Counted from the first letter of the stretch, positions 8,079 to 16,857 are shown. The stretch: 64,000 nt of DNA from Micromonospora sonchi (GCF_014646235.1 NZ_BMNB01000007.1:177578-241577), one strand, 5' to 3'. Notes: generated by a model not told the origin, from the letters alone. Numbers and translations: made by a program.

Positions 8079-8690
8079 TTAGTCGAGTTGGGCTGGGTTC
8101 AGGGCCAGTTCGCGGGCGGTCACCAGGCGCACCCATTCGGCGAGCTGCCGGCGGGAGATGACGCGTTCGTGCACTGCCAGCTGCACCGCCAGGCCGTCCA
8201 TGACGGCGTTGATGCGCCAGGCCGCACCGGCAGGGTCCGCGCACTCGAAGACACCCTCGCGGACCCCGTCGGTGATCACCGTGGTGAGGTCCTGCCGCCA
8301 GCGCAGATCCAGCTTGCGGGAGACCTTCTCCAATTCAGGCGTACGCAACGACTCGGCCCACCCGTCGATCCACATGGACCAGGACGTGGGGCGCCCGGCC
8401 GGGGTGTAGAGCCGCAGGATGCGCCGGAGCTTGGTCAGCGGCGGGGCGTTGGACCGGGTCACCGCGTCCAGCCGGGCCAGGTCCTGCTCGACGGCGTAGG
8501 CGAACGCCTGGGCGAGCAGCCGTTCCTTGGTGGCAAAGTGGTAGAAGACCAGCGCCTGGCTCACGCCGGCGGCCTGCGCCACGTCCGCCGTGCGGGTGTT
8601 GGCCAGCCCGCGCTGCACGATCACGTCACATGCGGTGCGCAGCAGGGCATCCAGGCGGATCTCGGCCGCACGTCTCGTCACGTCCGTCAC
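8079..8690 (-). CDS. TetR-family transcriptional regulator
   Basis: 203 residues. N-terminal TetR HTH: ACDVIVQRGLANTRTADVAQAAGVSQALVFYHFATKE in order, with the recognition helix around VSQALVFYHF. The C-terminal ligand domain resembles the BetI-like TetR_C group (RPTSWSMWIDGWAE). The frame opens further upstream, but GTG at 8690 (VTDVTRRAAEI) gives the normal length. It is not clearly paired with a target gene; the neighbours are a tRNA cluster and a secreted protein, so the regulon is unknown. Confidence 0.85.
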   Translation of the reverse strand: MTDVTRRAAEIRLDALLRTACDVIVQRGLANTRTADVAQAAGVSQALVFYHFATKERLLAQAFAYAVEQDLARLDAVTRSNAPPLTKLRRILRLYTPAGRPTSWSMWIDGWAESLRTPELEKVSRKLDLRWRQDLTTVITDGVREGVFECADPAGAAWRINAVMDGLAVQLAVHERVISRRQLAEWVRLVTARELALNPAQLD

Positions 8691-8898
8691 CGTAGCCCAT
8701 CCAACCGGATACAGCCCGTCACCAAAGCCTGGTTGATTTAGCTTGCCCGAGTCGGAAGCCGGACACTGGCCGGCCCATACCTGGTGTTTCAGCCCTTCGC
8801 GGGAGGGCTCGGTCGGCGAGCGGCTCGGGAGCAACTGATCCAGTCTCCTAGGAAGATCAGCGGAGGGTGGTTTCGGACGCGCCGGGATGGAAGCCGAT

Positions 8899-8928
8899 TT
8901 GGCAACCCTTCCGTCGCTCGGCTAGAGT
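8899..8928 (+). promoter_or_regulatory. Promoter of the tRNA Gly-Cys-Val cluster
   Basis: TTGGCA at 8899-8904 and TAGAGT at 8923-8928 with an 18-base spacer, about 34 bases before the first tRNA. TAGAGT also precedes tRNA-Gly copy 2 (9688-9693) and tRNA-Val(CAC) (62337-62342). Confidence 0.65.
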
Positions 8929-8961
8929 TCTCATCCGTCCCCCGGGAAACATCGGGGGCAC

Positions 8962-9034
8962 GCGGACGTAGCGCAGCTGGTAGCGCATCACCTTGCCAAG
9001 GTGAGGGTCGCGGGTTCGAATCCCGTCGTCCGCT
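8962..9034 (+). tRNA. tRNA-Gly (GCC), copy 1
   Basis: 73-nt cloverleaf: acceptor GCGGACG/CGTCCGC, anticodon loop TTGCCAA (anticodon GCC), T-loop TTCGAAT, discriminator T. CCA is not encoded. First gene of a Gly-Cys-Val cluster. A second copy with the same gene sequence and the same roughly 25-base leader is at 9724-9796. Confidence 0.95.
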
Positions 9035-9068
9035 CGGAGCTGCCGCCACGCGTGACGGGGGCAACCTC

Positions 9069-9139
9069 GGTGGGGTGGCCGAGAGGCGAGGCAACGGCCT
9101 GCAAAGCCGTGTACGCGGGTTCAAATCCCGTCCCCACCT
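9069..9139 (+). tRNA. tRNA-Cys (GCA)
   Basis: 71-nt cloverleaf with acceptor GGTGGGG/CCCCACC and anticodon GCA in CTGCAAA. CCA not encoded. Middle gene of the cluster; absent from the second, duplicated tRNA block. Confidence 0.95.
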
Positions 9140-9152
9140 CGTACGACAGCAA

Positions 9153-9227
9153 GGGCGATTGGCGCAGTGGGAGCGCGCTTCCTTGACACGGAAGAGGTCA
9201 CTGGTTCAAACCCAGTATCGCCCACCA
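9153..9227 (+). tRNA. tRNA-Val (GAC), copy 1
   Basis: 75 nt including encoded CCA: acceptor GGGCGAT/ATCGCCC, anticodon loop TTGACAC (GAC), T-loop TTCAAAC. Repeated at 9837-9911. Confidence 0.95.
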
Positions 9228-9237
9228 GGAAAGACGT

Positions 9238-9275
9238 CGTGAGAGCCCGTACCGGATCCGGTACGGGCTCTCACG
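9238..9275 (+). terminator. Terminator hairpin after the tRNA cluster
   Basis: A 38-base perfect palindrome centred on GGATCC, with arms around GTGAGAGCCCGTACCGG, 11 bases after the CCA of tRNA-Val. No T-run follows, as is common in high-GC actinobacteria. Confidence 0.8.
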
Positions 9276-9328
9276 TATTTGCGGATGCTCTGGTGCTGGC
9301 TCGTCATTCGACCAGCCAGTTCCGCCGA

Positions 9329-9571
9329 TCAGAGCGGCGGGGCGACGTCCCGGCGCTCCTCGACGCGGCGGTACTCCACCGGCTCCTCGGTGGTGGCGAC
9401 CACCTGGCGGCGGCGTCCCCAGACGAGGGTGGTCATGATCAGGCCGAGCAGACCGGCAGCCATCAGGATCCACCCGACCACGTCCAGGTCGAGACCACCG
9501 ATGCTGGCGTTGACCGCGAAGGCGAGGATCGCGCCGACCGCGAGCAGGAAAACACTGGTGCCGATACCCAT
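9329..9571 (-). CDS. Small two-helix membrane protein, DUF6458-like
   Basis: 80 residues with two transmembrane helices (GTSVFLLAVGAILAFAV and VVGWILMAAGLLGLIMTTLVW), then a basic/acidic cytoplasmic tail. The layout and the IGGLDLDVVGWILM segment match the DUF6458 family of actinobacterial small membrane proteins, whose function is unknown. ATG at 9571 follows AAGGAGG at good spacing; the longer frame to 9646 is rejected for that reason. It sits between two tRNA blocks on the opposite strand. Confidence 0.75.
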   Translation of the reverse strand: MGIGTSVFLLAVGAILAFAVNASIGGLDLDVVGWILMAAGLLGLIMTTLVWGRRRQVVATTEEPVEYRRVEERRDVAPPL

Positions 9572-9723
9572 GACAGCCTCCTTTTCCCAGGGGTGCGGTG
9601 CGCTGTCGAGGGGTGTCTGTACCCCGGCGGTGACCGGCGCAATCACGCCCGGAGTGGGGTCACCGGTCAGGCGATCTTGTCATCGGGTAGAGTGGGCCCG
9701 TCCCCGGGAAACATCGGGGGCAC

Positions 9724-9796
9724 GCGGACGTAGCGCAGCTGGTAGCGCATCACCTTGCCAAGGTGAGGGTCGCGGGTTCGAATCCCGTCGTCCGCT
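9724..9796 (+). tRNA. tRNA-Gly (GCC), copy 2
   Basis: Same gene sequence as 8962-9034, preceded by the same leader CGTCCCCGGGAAACATCGGG. It has its own TAGAGT -10 at 9688-9693. Confidence 0.95.
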
Positions 9797-9836
9797 CGCG
9801 ATCCGCCCGCACCCGTCGGTGCCGGCTGGTCACCAG

Positions 9837-9911
9837 GGGCGATTGGCGCAGTGGGAGCGCGCTTCCTTGACACGGAAGAGGTCACTGGTTCAAACCCAGT
9901 ATCGCCCACCA
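9837..9911 (+). tRNA. tRNA-Val (GAC), copy 2
   Basis: Same gene sequence as 9153-9227, with CCA encoded. Together with the second tRNA-Gly it forms a partial duplicate of the first cluster lacking tRNA-Cys. Confidence 0.95.
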
Positions 9912-10008
9912 CCTGCGGTCGACACCCTCCGGCCCGACACCAAGGTCAGGTGTCGCGTACGACCTTCATCGACGACGAGTTCCAGCCCTTGGCGGGCGGT
10001 TGGCATGG

Positions 10009-10770
10009 TCAGCGGTACAGGTCGGCGATCAACCGGTGGGCGCTGTCGCTCGGATGCACGCCGAGCTCGGCACTGAGCATGCTGGTCAGTCGGTCGAACT
10101 GGGCGCGTGCCTCGGCCCGTTGGCCGCTGTGAATCAGCGCCTCGATGAGGACCTCCCAGGCAGTCTCCCGTAGCGGGTCCTGCTGGATGAGGGCGTGCGC
10201 GCAGATCAGCGCCTGTTGGTGATGGCCGGCGGCGAGCAGGCTGCCGGAGAGCTGGTCCAGGGTCTCCCGGCGCAGCACGTCCCAGCGCGCCTGCACGGGT
10301 TGCAGCCAGGCGTCATCCCAGCTCCAGTCGGCCAGCAGCGGATGGCTCAGAGCGGACGCCAACCAGTTCGGCACCGCTCGCACGACTGCCTTGGCGAACC
10401 CCTGTTCCAGCAGCAACTGGCACCACTCCTGGGCCGCGTGTAGGTCGACCCGGCAGGTGGGTGAGATGCCGATCCGCTGGCGGTCCCCGACGATCGGATC
10501 GAAGCCGAGCCGCGAGCGCAGCAGCCAGCAGACCTGCCGCAGCCGGGCCCGCGGATCGCCCGTCCCGTCGAGCTGGCAGGCCTCGATCACCGCGTCCCGG
10601 GACACCCAGGTGGGGTACGCCACCGCCAGGTAGGACAGCACCCGCTCGGGCAGCGGCGCGACCATCCGGCGTACCCCGTTGTGCGTGCAGGAGAAGACGG
10701 GTAACAGCCGTAACAGTCTTGGTGCGTACGTCGGATCGTCGTCACTCGGCATGGTCGATTCTGTCCCCAC
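10009..10770 (-). CDS. BTAD-domain transcriptional regulator (SARP-like)
   Basis: About 253 residues. The N-terminal half resembles the winged-helix OmpR-like domain of SARP/AfsR regulators (LPERVLSYLAVAYPTWVSRDAVIEACQ; RARLRQVCWLLRSRLGFDPIVGDRQ seen in order). The C-terminal half is a bacterial transcriptional activation domain with TPR-like helices (LICAHALIQQDPLRETAWEVLIEALIHSGQRAEARAQFDRL). GTG at 10770 is preferred because GGGGAG lies eight bases upstream; TTG/ATG alternatives exist. There is no NB-ARC ATPase, so it is a short SARP-type protein. The divergent secreted protein at 10904 may be its target. Confidence 0.75.
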   Translation of the reverse strand: MGTESTMPSDDDPTYAPRLLRLLPVFSCTHNGVRRMVAPLPERVLSYLAVAYPTWVSRDAVIEACQLDGTGDPRARLRQVCWLLRSRLGFDPIVGDRQRIGISPTCRVDLHAAQEWCQLLLEQGFAKAVVRAVPNWLASALSHPLLADWSWDDAWLQPVQARWDVLRRETLDQLSGSLLAAGHHQQALICAHALIQQDPLRETAWEVLIEALIHSGQRAEARAQFDRLTSMLSAELGVHPSDSAHRLIADLYR

Positions 10771-10903
10771 GATTGAATCTCCCCGGTCCAGAAACATCCA
10801 TCAGAGGAGACGGTGCGAAGACGGTATCCGGTTGCATCCGGCACCGAGGGTGATACGGCGAACCGGCACCCTCAGCTTCGCAGACGTCCTCAGAGGAGAC
10901 TTC

Positions 10904-12457
10904 ATGGATGTAGGACACCGACAGCTCCGCCGGCTGCCCGCCTTCGCGGTGCTGACCGTCGGCGCGCTGATGCTCGGCACCGGGGCCGGCACGGCGGCTC
11001 CCGCGCCCGCCCCGGAGGCTCAGGCGCGGTTCGTCGCGGCCACCACCTCGGTCACCGTCGACCGATGGGAAGGGGAGCAGGTTTATCTCGACCTGGGCAC
11101 CCACCTGGTCGCCGGCAAGGATCCGCTGGAGTTCCGGGTGAAGCGGAGCGCGTACAGCAAGCCGATCGACGCCTTCCAGCTGGTCCGGGCGGCGGGAGGC
11201 AAACAGCGGGCGGTGCTGCTGCCCGCCGGCCTGGTCAAGGACTTCACCGGCTTCTTCGAATTCACCCACCTCAAACTGACCGACGCGGCAGGGCGTACGG
11301 TGGTGGAGCGGAACGAGACCTTCTGCCCGAACGACTGGGGCTCCACCCGGACCCGGGTCGACGCGCCGGACTCGACGCCCTATCCCACCGATTGTGCGTG
11401 GAACCCGTTCACTCTCGGCGGGGTCTGGGGCATCCAGGCCGGTTGGAGCTCCGCGACCACCACTTGGTGGTCCGGGCCGGTGGACGTGGCGGACGGGTCG
11501 TACACGGCCACGGTGAGCATCAATCCGCCGTACCGGAAGCTGCTGAACATCCCGGACTCGGCGGCCACGCTGACCCTGGCGGTCACGGTCCGGACGGTCG
11601 ATGACGGTTGGGGCCGCGCCGACGCGGAGCACCGCCCGTCCGATTCGAAGCAGCGGGTGCTCGGTGCCCCGGGGGATGACGAGCACACGGTGCACGCGGA
11701 GGCGGTCAGCGACAGCGCTCCCGGCCTCAAGCCGGGTGCCCGGCCCGCCGCTCGGACCAAGGCCGCTCCGCAGGGCCCGCGGCCGGACCTGCGTTCCCTG
11801 CCGGCCTGGCAGATCGGTGTCGAGCAGGACGCGGAGACCGGCAACGACCAGGTGACCTTCAACGCCACGGTGTGGAACGCCGGGACGTCGCCGCTGGTGG
11901 TGGACGGGTTCCGTCGTACCGACAGCGACCTGATGGACGCGTACCAGTACTTCTACGATGCCAACGGCGTTCAGGTCGGGTACGCGCAGTCCGGCACGAT
12001 GGAGTGGGACGCGCGCCCGGGGCACAACCACTGGCACTTCACCGACTTTGCCGAGTATCGCCTGTTGAACGCGAACAAGACGGTCGCGGTGCGCAGCGGC
12101 AAGGAAGCGTTCTGCCTGGCCAACACCGACGCGGTCGACCTGACCCTGCCGAACGCCAAGTGGCGGCCCACCAACACCGACCTGGGCACCTCCTGTGGCC
12201 GGCAGACGTCGGTGGCGGTGCGGCAGGTTCTGGACATCGGCAGCGGTGACACCTACGCCCAGTACCTGCCGGGCCAGTCGTTCGACATCACCGACCTGCC
12301 CAACGGCACGTACTACATCGAGGTGGCGGCCAACCCGGCCAAGCGGCTCCAGGAGTCGAACCTGAACAACAACAACTCGTACCGGCAGATCATCCTGGGT
12401 GGTACTCCCGGCGCCCGTACGGTGACGGTTCCGCCGCACGAGGGCATCGAGGGCTGA
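10904..12457 (+). CDS. Secreted lysyl-oxidase-like protein
   Basis: 517 residues. An N-terminal signal peptide (RQLRRLPAFAVLTVGALMLG, cleavage near GTAAPAP) leads to a beta-rich domain of about 230 residues, a basic linker, and a C-terminal domain (about 300-500) resembling bacterial lysyl oxidase-like proteins. The histidine cluster GHNHWHF corresponds to the copper-site region of that family; FCLANTD and a late NGTYYIEVAANP also fit. Amine oxidation cannot be proven because the cofactor-forming residues are not evident to me. The ATG follows AGAGGAG. Divergent from the BTAD regulator. Confidence 0.72.
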   Translation: MDVGHRQLRRLPAFAVLTVGALMLGTGAGTAAPAPAPEAQARFVAATTSVTVDRWEGEQVYLDLGTHLVAGKDPLEFRVKRSAYSKPIDAFQLVRAAGGKQRAVLLPAGLVKDFTGFFEFTHLKLTDAAGRTVVERNETFCPNDWGSTRTRVDAPDSTPYPTDCAWNPFTLGGVWGIQAGWSSATTTWWSGPVDVADGSYTATVSINPPYRKLLNIPDSAATLTLAVTVRTVDDGWGRADAEHRPSDSKQRVLGAPGDDEHTVHAEAVSDSAPGLKPGARPAARTKAAPQGPRPDLRSLPAWQIGVEQDAETGNDQVTFNATVWNAGTSPLVVDGFRRTDSDLMDAYQYFYDANGVQVGYAQSGTMEWDARPGHNHWHFTDFAEYRLLNANKTVAVRSGKEAFCLANTDAVDLTLPNAKWRPTNTDLGTSCGRQTSVAVRQVLDIGSGDTYAQYLPGQSFDITDLPNGTYYIEVAANPAKRLQESNLNNNNSYRQIILGGTPGARTVTVPPHEGIEG

Positions 12458-12637
12458 CGCCGGCACAGCGACGCCGGGTGACGGCGGCGGTCGCTGCCCC
12501 GAAGGTGTTTCGCACGTGCCTGCTCGACGGTCGCCACTGCCTGGCGACCGTCGGGCGGCAGGCCGTGGCGGTCTCTGCGTCCGGGGGCGGCGGTCACTCC
12601 TGGCGGACGAGCCGTACCACAGGGGCCGGGGCCCCGA
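12458..12637. other. Intergenic region without recognised features
   Basis: 180 bases between convergent genes. No strong hairpin, promoter or coding signal was seen. Confidence 0.4.
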
Positions 12638-13285
12638 CTACCGGGAATCGTCGGGCAGCGCGAAACGCCAGCCCTGAGCCCGCAAGGCGGGAATGACGCG
12701 GTCGACGGCGTCGACGGTCTGGCTGCGGTCGCCGCCGCCGTCGTGCAACAGCACCACCGCGCCGGGGGAGACCCCCTCGGTGAGGCGACGGACCAGCTCA
12801 CCGGTGCCGGGCGGTTCCCAGTCGGTGACCGCCAGCCGCCAGCCCATCGGCCGCATTCCCAGCGCGGTCGCCACCGTCGGGGTCTGCCCCCACGCGCCGT
12901 ACGGGGCCCGGAACCAGGGGACCTGTGCGTGCGGCACGGCCTGGCGGATGACGGCGGTGGTCTGCAACAGATCCGAGGCGATCCGGCCGGCGGCCCAGCC
13001 GCTCATGTCGTCATGGTGCATACCGTGATTGCCGAACGCGTGCCCGGCGGCGGTGATCCGGCGGACCAGGTCGTGGTGGCCGGCGGCCTGGTCGCCCTGG
13101 AGGAAGAAGACCGCCCGTACGTCGTGGGCGGCCAGCACGTCGAGCAGGCGCGGGGTGTGCACCGGGTGTGGTCCGTCGTCGAAGGTTAGGCAGACGACGC
13201 GCTCGGTGCCGATGGCCTCGACGGGGCGTACCGCCGCACCCGGCCCGGACGCGGTGGTGAGCTGCGGGCTTCGCAGGGTGTGCAT
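12638..13285 (-). CDS. Polysaccharide deacetylase (NodB/CE4 family)
   Basis: 215-residue carbohydrate esterase family 4 protein, expected to remove acetyl groups from chitin, xylan or peptidoglycan. Motif 1 TFDDGP carries the catalytic base and metal-binding Asp. Motif 2 is NHGMHHDDM, with His residues in the metal-site position. RAPYG is motif 3 and LLHDGGG the late His motif. No clear signal peptide is visible, which is odd for a CE4 enzyme; the true start could be downstream. Next to xylan genes it could be an acetylxylan esterase, but that is inference. Confidence 0.85.
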   Translation of the reverse strand: MHTLRSPQLTTASGPGAAVRPVEAIGTERVVCLTFDDGPHPVHTPRLLDVLAAHDVRAVFFLQGDQAAGHHDLVRRITAAGHAFGNHGMHHDDMSGWAAGRIASDLLQTTAVIRQAVPHAQVPWFRAPYGAWGQTPTVATALGMRPMGWRLAVTDWEPPGTGELVRRLTEGVSPGAVVLLHDGGGDRSQTVDAVDRVIPALRAQGWRFALPDDSR

Positions 13286-13406
13286 CGGTCAGACCTTCCG
13301 TGGCGGGGGTGGCGGTCACCCCGGGGCCTGCTGGCGGCGGTGGGCTTGCCTGCGGGATCCGGGTGGGGCGGGACGGCACCCCACCCGGACCGCATCGATG
13401 CCGACT

Positions 13407-13462
13407 GTTAAGAGGGGGCCCTTTCTCTACCGCAGGCGTTAATAAGGGGCCCTTCCTTGCAC
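13407..13462. repeat. Tandem pair of GGGGCCC-centred short repeats
   Basis: Two similar units, 13407-13430 and 13438-13462, both start GTTAA and contain an AGGGGCCCTT-type palindrome. They lie between the xylanase stop and the deacetylase gene. I recognise this as a frequent intergenic repeat type in Micromonospora genomes, from memory only. Confidence 0.55.
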
Positions 13463-13464
13463 GG

Positions 13465-14658
13465 TCAGCGGCGGGGTTTGGGGGTGATGCGGGGGAGGAC
13501 GTACGGCGGGCCAGCGAGCATCAGGTCAGACTTGATCTCGTGGTACGCGAGCTTGGCCTGGTAGTTCTCGTCGTAGATGGTGGCCAGGCCCTCCGGCGGG
13601 TCGTCGAACCAGCCCGGCACCCAGGAGTGCCGGTCGCTGAAACCCCAGACGGTGTACGACAGGCAGCTGCGTACGGCGAGGCAGGCCTTCATCAGCACGC
13701 TGAAGTTGGCCGCCGAGGCCTGCAACCTGGGGTTGATCTCCTCCGAGTCGCCGGCCTGGACGCCGTCGGTCAGCTGGCTACGGACGTCGACCTCGGTGAA
13801 GGCGGTGGCGACACCGAGCGCGGTGAACTTCTTCAGCGCCTCGATCACCTGGAAGGTGTTGTAGTTGCCGTACTGGGTGCCCAGGTGTCCCTGGGAGCCG
13901 ACGCCGTCGATCGGGACGCCCTGCGCGCGCAGTCCCCGCACCATGTCGTAGACGAACTGCGTCTTGTCGTCGGCCGGGTTGCCCGAGCCGAACGCCTCGA
14001 TGTTGTAGTCGTTGTAGAACAGCAGCGCCTTCGGGTCGGCGGCGCGCGCCCAGCGGAACGCGTCGGCGAGATAGCCGGGCCCGAGGTGCTGGGCCCAGAA
14101 GCCCTTGTAGTGCAGGGTCGGGGGGTTGTCCCAGGGGTCGCTGACCGCCTCGTTGACCACGTCCCACTGCCAGACCTTGCCCTTGTAGCGGCTCACCACG
14201 GTGGTGATGTGCTTGCGCAGCAACTCGCGCAGCTCCTGCTTGCTGATGGAGCCGTCGGCGACGCCGGTGGTCAACCACGCGGGCAGCTGGTTGTGCCAGA
14301 CCAGCACGTGGCCGCGCACGCTCTGTTTGTTGCGCTTGGCGAAATCGACGAGTTGGTCGGCCGGGCCCCAGTTGTATTTGCCGCGGGTGGGCTCCAGGCT
14401 CTCCCACTTCATCGCGTTCTCGGCGGTCACCGAGGTGAACTCGGCGGCGGTGATCCGAAGGTACTGCGGGTTGCTGCCGTCGTTGAGGGCGGCGATGTCG
14501 ACCGCGGTGCCGATCTGGAGACCGTGGCGCAGGCCGAGCGCGCCCAGGGTCTGTTTGGTCGGGTCGTACGGCTTGCCGGCGGTGGCCGGCACGGTGTTCA
14601 ACGCCGCCATGGTCGCGAGGGAGACCGTGGCGATGGACACCCACCTTCTCAGCTTCAT
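13465..14658 (-). CDS. Secreted endo-1,4-beta-xylanase, GH10
   Basis: 397 residues. The signal peptide (KLRRWVSIATVSLATMAAL, cleavage near TVPATAGK) sends it outside the cell. A single GH10 TIM barrel follows: WDVVNEAV holds the acid/base Glu and TEVDVR the nucleophile Glu; VRGHVLVWHNQLPAWL and FYNDYNIEAFG are also typical. No carbohydrate-binding module is attached. ATG at 14658 follows GGAAGGAAGG. It hydrolyses xylan to xylo-oligosaccharides, which the neighbouring binding protein and GH43 enzyme would then handle. Regulation is probably by the LacI proteins nearby. Confidence 0.93.
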   Translation of the reverse strand: MKLRRWVSIATVSLATMAALNTVPATAGKPYDPTKQTLGALGLRHGLQIGTAVDIAALNDGSNPQYLRITAAEFTSVTAENAMKWESLEPTRGKYNWGPADQLVDFAKRNKQSVRGHVLVWHNQLPAWLTTGVADGSISKQELRELLRKHITTVVSRYKGKVWQWDVVNEAVSDPWDNPPTLHYKGFWAQHLGPGYLADAFRWARAADPKALLFYNDYNIEAFGSGNPADDKTQFVYDMVRGLRAQGVPIDGVGSQGHLGTQYGNYNTFQVIEALKKFTALGVATAFTEVDVRSQLTDGVQAGDSEEINPRLQASAANFSVLMKACLAVRSCLSYTVWGFSDRHSWVPGWFDDPPEGLATIYDENYQAKLAYHEIKSDLMLAGPPYVLPRITPKPRR

Positions 14659-14782
14659 CTGCCTTCCTTCCGGATATTGATCGATAAACATCGATCATGA
14701 AGGGCGGGGCTCGGATCAGGTGCCGGTGAGTCGGAGGCGAGGATCGACGCCGCGCGGGGCAGGCAATCGCTCGTGAGCGGCG

Positions 14783-14917
14783 CCGATAGTTCCGGATAGA
14801 ATCCGATAACTTCTCCGAAACATTAGGGCCATCGATCCCTGACGTCAACCACGGAGAGTTTCGGAAAACCGCCATACGCGCTGTTGGCGGCGATCGCGTT
14901 GATATCGGAACTATCGG
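14783..14917. promoter_or_regulatory. Nested inverted repeats upstream of the xylanase gene
   Basis: The outer pair CCGATAGTTCCG (14783-14794) and CGGAACTATCGG (14906-14917) are exact reverse complements. The inner pair TCCGAAAC (14814-14821) and GTTTCGGA (14858-14865) are also exact reverse complements. CGAAA/TTTCG boxes are known in xylanase gene control of Streptomyces. Likely LacI-type operators, possibly forming a repression loop. Confidence 0.5.
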
Positions 14918-14980
14918 TGCCCCCGGCACCCCGGTGGCCGCTCAGACGGAAGGCGACCGGGGCCGGGCGGTGGGGCGGCG

Positions 14981-16603
14981 TCAGTGTTCGAGATAGGTGG
15001 CGTGGTCGAAGTCGGCGTAACGACCGTCGCCGCCGAGGTCCTGCACCCACAGCCCGAGCAGCGAGCCGGTGAAGCCCCAGGCGGCCGGTTCGCCGTCGAT
15101 GATCATGGCAGCGTGCTCGTCGGAGAGGATGGTGGCGTCCAGTTCGACGGGCAGTTGCTGCCAGCCGTCGCCCAGGTCGTAGCCGAAGCGCAGCACCGGG
15201 CCGTCGAACGTCACCCGCAGCCCGACCCGGCCGGCGCCGTCGGTGTCGATCGTGAGCTGCGGGTACGCCGTACGGCGGCCACTGTCGCAGCTGAGCAGCT
15301 CCAGCACCACCCGGCCGTCGTCGGCGCGGGTCAGGTAAAAATAGTGCCAGTTCTGGGTGTTGTAGTAGCCGGCGATCCCGGCCAGGTGCCGATGGTCGCC
15401 GGGTTCGAACTCGACGACCGTCTCCAGCGCGCAGTGCGCCGCTCCCACCCGCCGCGCCACCAGGCTCGGCGTCTGCCTGCCCACCGGCGACTGTCCCCCG
15501 TAGATCCGCAGGTGCGACCGGCGGGACCGCAGGTCGATCCAGTCGTCGGTGGCCGGCCGGCGCAGCGTCGACCAGCAGGTGGCCAGCTCGGGCGCGTCGA
15601 AGTGGTCGGTGGTCGGCTCGTCGGGCCAGGGATGCGACGGCAGGTCCGGTGCGGGAATCTCGTCGGCCGGGATACCGCCGGGGATGCTGGGCCAGGCGCC
15701 CGACGGCCACTCGACCTTCTGTAGCGCGGTCTCCCGTCCGAGGACGCAGTTACCGAGCGGGGTGTAGGGGCGCCCGACCAGGTGGGCGAGGTACCAGTCG
15801 CCGCCCTGGGTGCGGACCAGGCTGCCGTGGCCGGCCTTCTGGAGGGCGAGGTCCGGCCGGCCGACCGAGGTGAGCAGCGGCCCGGCCGGGTCGACCTCGT
15901 ACGGCCCGAACAGCTCGCGCGAGCGGGCCACGGTGACCTGATGCTCCCAGCTGGTGCCGCCCTCGGCGGTGACCAGCCAGTACCAGCCGTCGCGACGGTA
16001 GAGGTGCGGAGCCTCGGTCAGGCCGACGTCGGTGCCGGTGAAGATGATCCGGGACTCGCCGACCAGCCGCTGGCGGACCCGGTCGTACTGCTGGATCTCG
16101 ATGCCGCCGAAGCGGTTGCGGCCGGGCCGCCAGTCGGCGCTCATCGACAGCAGCCAGGTGGTGCCGTCCTCGTCGTGGAAGAGTTCGGCGTCGAAGCCGT
16201 GCGAGTGCAGCCGGACCGGATCCGACCACGGGCCGGTGATGGCCGGCGCGGTGGTGAGGAAGTTCTGTGCGTCCCAGTAGCCGCTGGCGAAGCTCGCCAC
16301 GTCGCTGTAGACGAGGTGGAACAGCCCGTCGTGCCAGCTCAGGTCGGGGGCCCAGATCCCGTTGGAGTCGCCGCAACCGCGCAGGTCGAGCAGGCGGCGT
16401 TCGGTGATGATGCCGCCCAGGGTGCGCCAGTGCACGAGGTCCCTGGAGTGGTGCACCCGTACGCCCGGGTACCATTCGAAGGTTGAGGTGGCCAGGTAGT
16501 AGTCGTCGCCGACACGCAGGATGGACGGGTCCGGGTGGAAACCGGGGAGCACGGGGTTGCGGATGGACCGGGTGGTGGTCAGGTCCGCGATCTCGGTCGA
16601 CAT
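14981..16603 (-). CDS. Beta-xylosidase, GH43 with C-terminal beta-sandwich
   Basis: 540 residues without signal peptide, so probably cytoplasmic; it releases xylose from xylo-oligosaccharides. The five-bladed propeller begins NPVLPGFHPDPSILR, with the base Asp in HPDPS; GIWAPDLSW and GLTEAPHLYRRDGWYW (acid Glu) follow. From about residue 330 a C-terminal domain of the GH43_C2/DUF1349-like type is present (DYWIDLRSRRSHLRIYGGQSP-like region, GYYNTQNWHYFYL). ATG at 16603 has GAAGGAG upstream. Same strand as the xylanase, but 322 bases with operator-like repeats separate them. Confidence 0.9.
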   Translation of the reverse strand: MSTEIADLTTTRSIRNPVLPGFHPDPSILRVGDDYYLATSTFEWYPGVRVHHSRDLVHWRTLGGIITERRLLDLRGCGDSNGIWAPDLSWHDGLFHLVYSDVASFASGYWDAQNFLTTAPAITGPWSDPVRLHSHGFDAELFHDEDGTTWLLSMSADWRPGRNRFGGIEIQQYDRVRQRLVGESRIIFTGTDVGLTEAPHLYRRDGWYWLVTAEGGTSWEHQVTVARSRELFGPYEVDPAGPLLTSVGRPDLALQKAGHGSLVRTQGGDWYLAHLVGRPYTPLGNCVLGRETALQKVEWPSGAWPSIPGGIPADEIPAPDLPSHPWPDEPTTDHFDAPELATCWSTLRRPATDDWIDLRSRRSHLRIYGGQSPVGRQTPSLVARRVGAAHCALETVVEFEPGDHRHLAGIAGYYNTQNWHYFYLTRADDGRVVLELLSCDSGRRTAYPQLTIDTDGAGRVGLRVTFDGPVLRFGYDLGDGWQQLPVELDATILSDEHAAMIIDGEPAAWGFTGSLLGLWVQDLGGDGRYADFDHATYLEH

Positions 16604-16636
16604 GTGCGACTCCTTCAAGATTTGGTACCGGTGGAT

Positions 16637-16644
16637 TTCCGGAA
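16637..16644. promoter_or_regulatory. TTCCGGAA palindrome upstream of the GH43 gene
   Basis: The palindrome lies 34 bases upstream of the GH43 start. TTCCGGAA recurs at 20439-20446 inside CGATACTTTTCCGGAA, which resembles the CGATAGTTCCGG of the xylanase operators. Candidate LacI half-sites. Confidence 0.35.
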
Positions 16645-16857
16645 GTCCCCCACCAGATGTGCCCGGAATCCGCTCACGCTATCGACTGTGGTCCGCTTGC
16701 GACAGCCCTCTTGACCGCGTACGTCAACGCGTCGTAACGTGCCCGCCATCGCATCGAAAATACCGGCCTTGAGCTGAAACTTCCGGCCTGCCTGCCCTGG
16801 CCACTCACCATCCGCGGCACCGATCCGCGTACTCATACACTCTCGAAGGGACAATCC

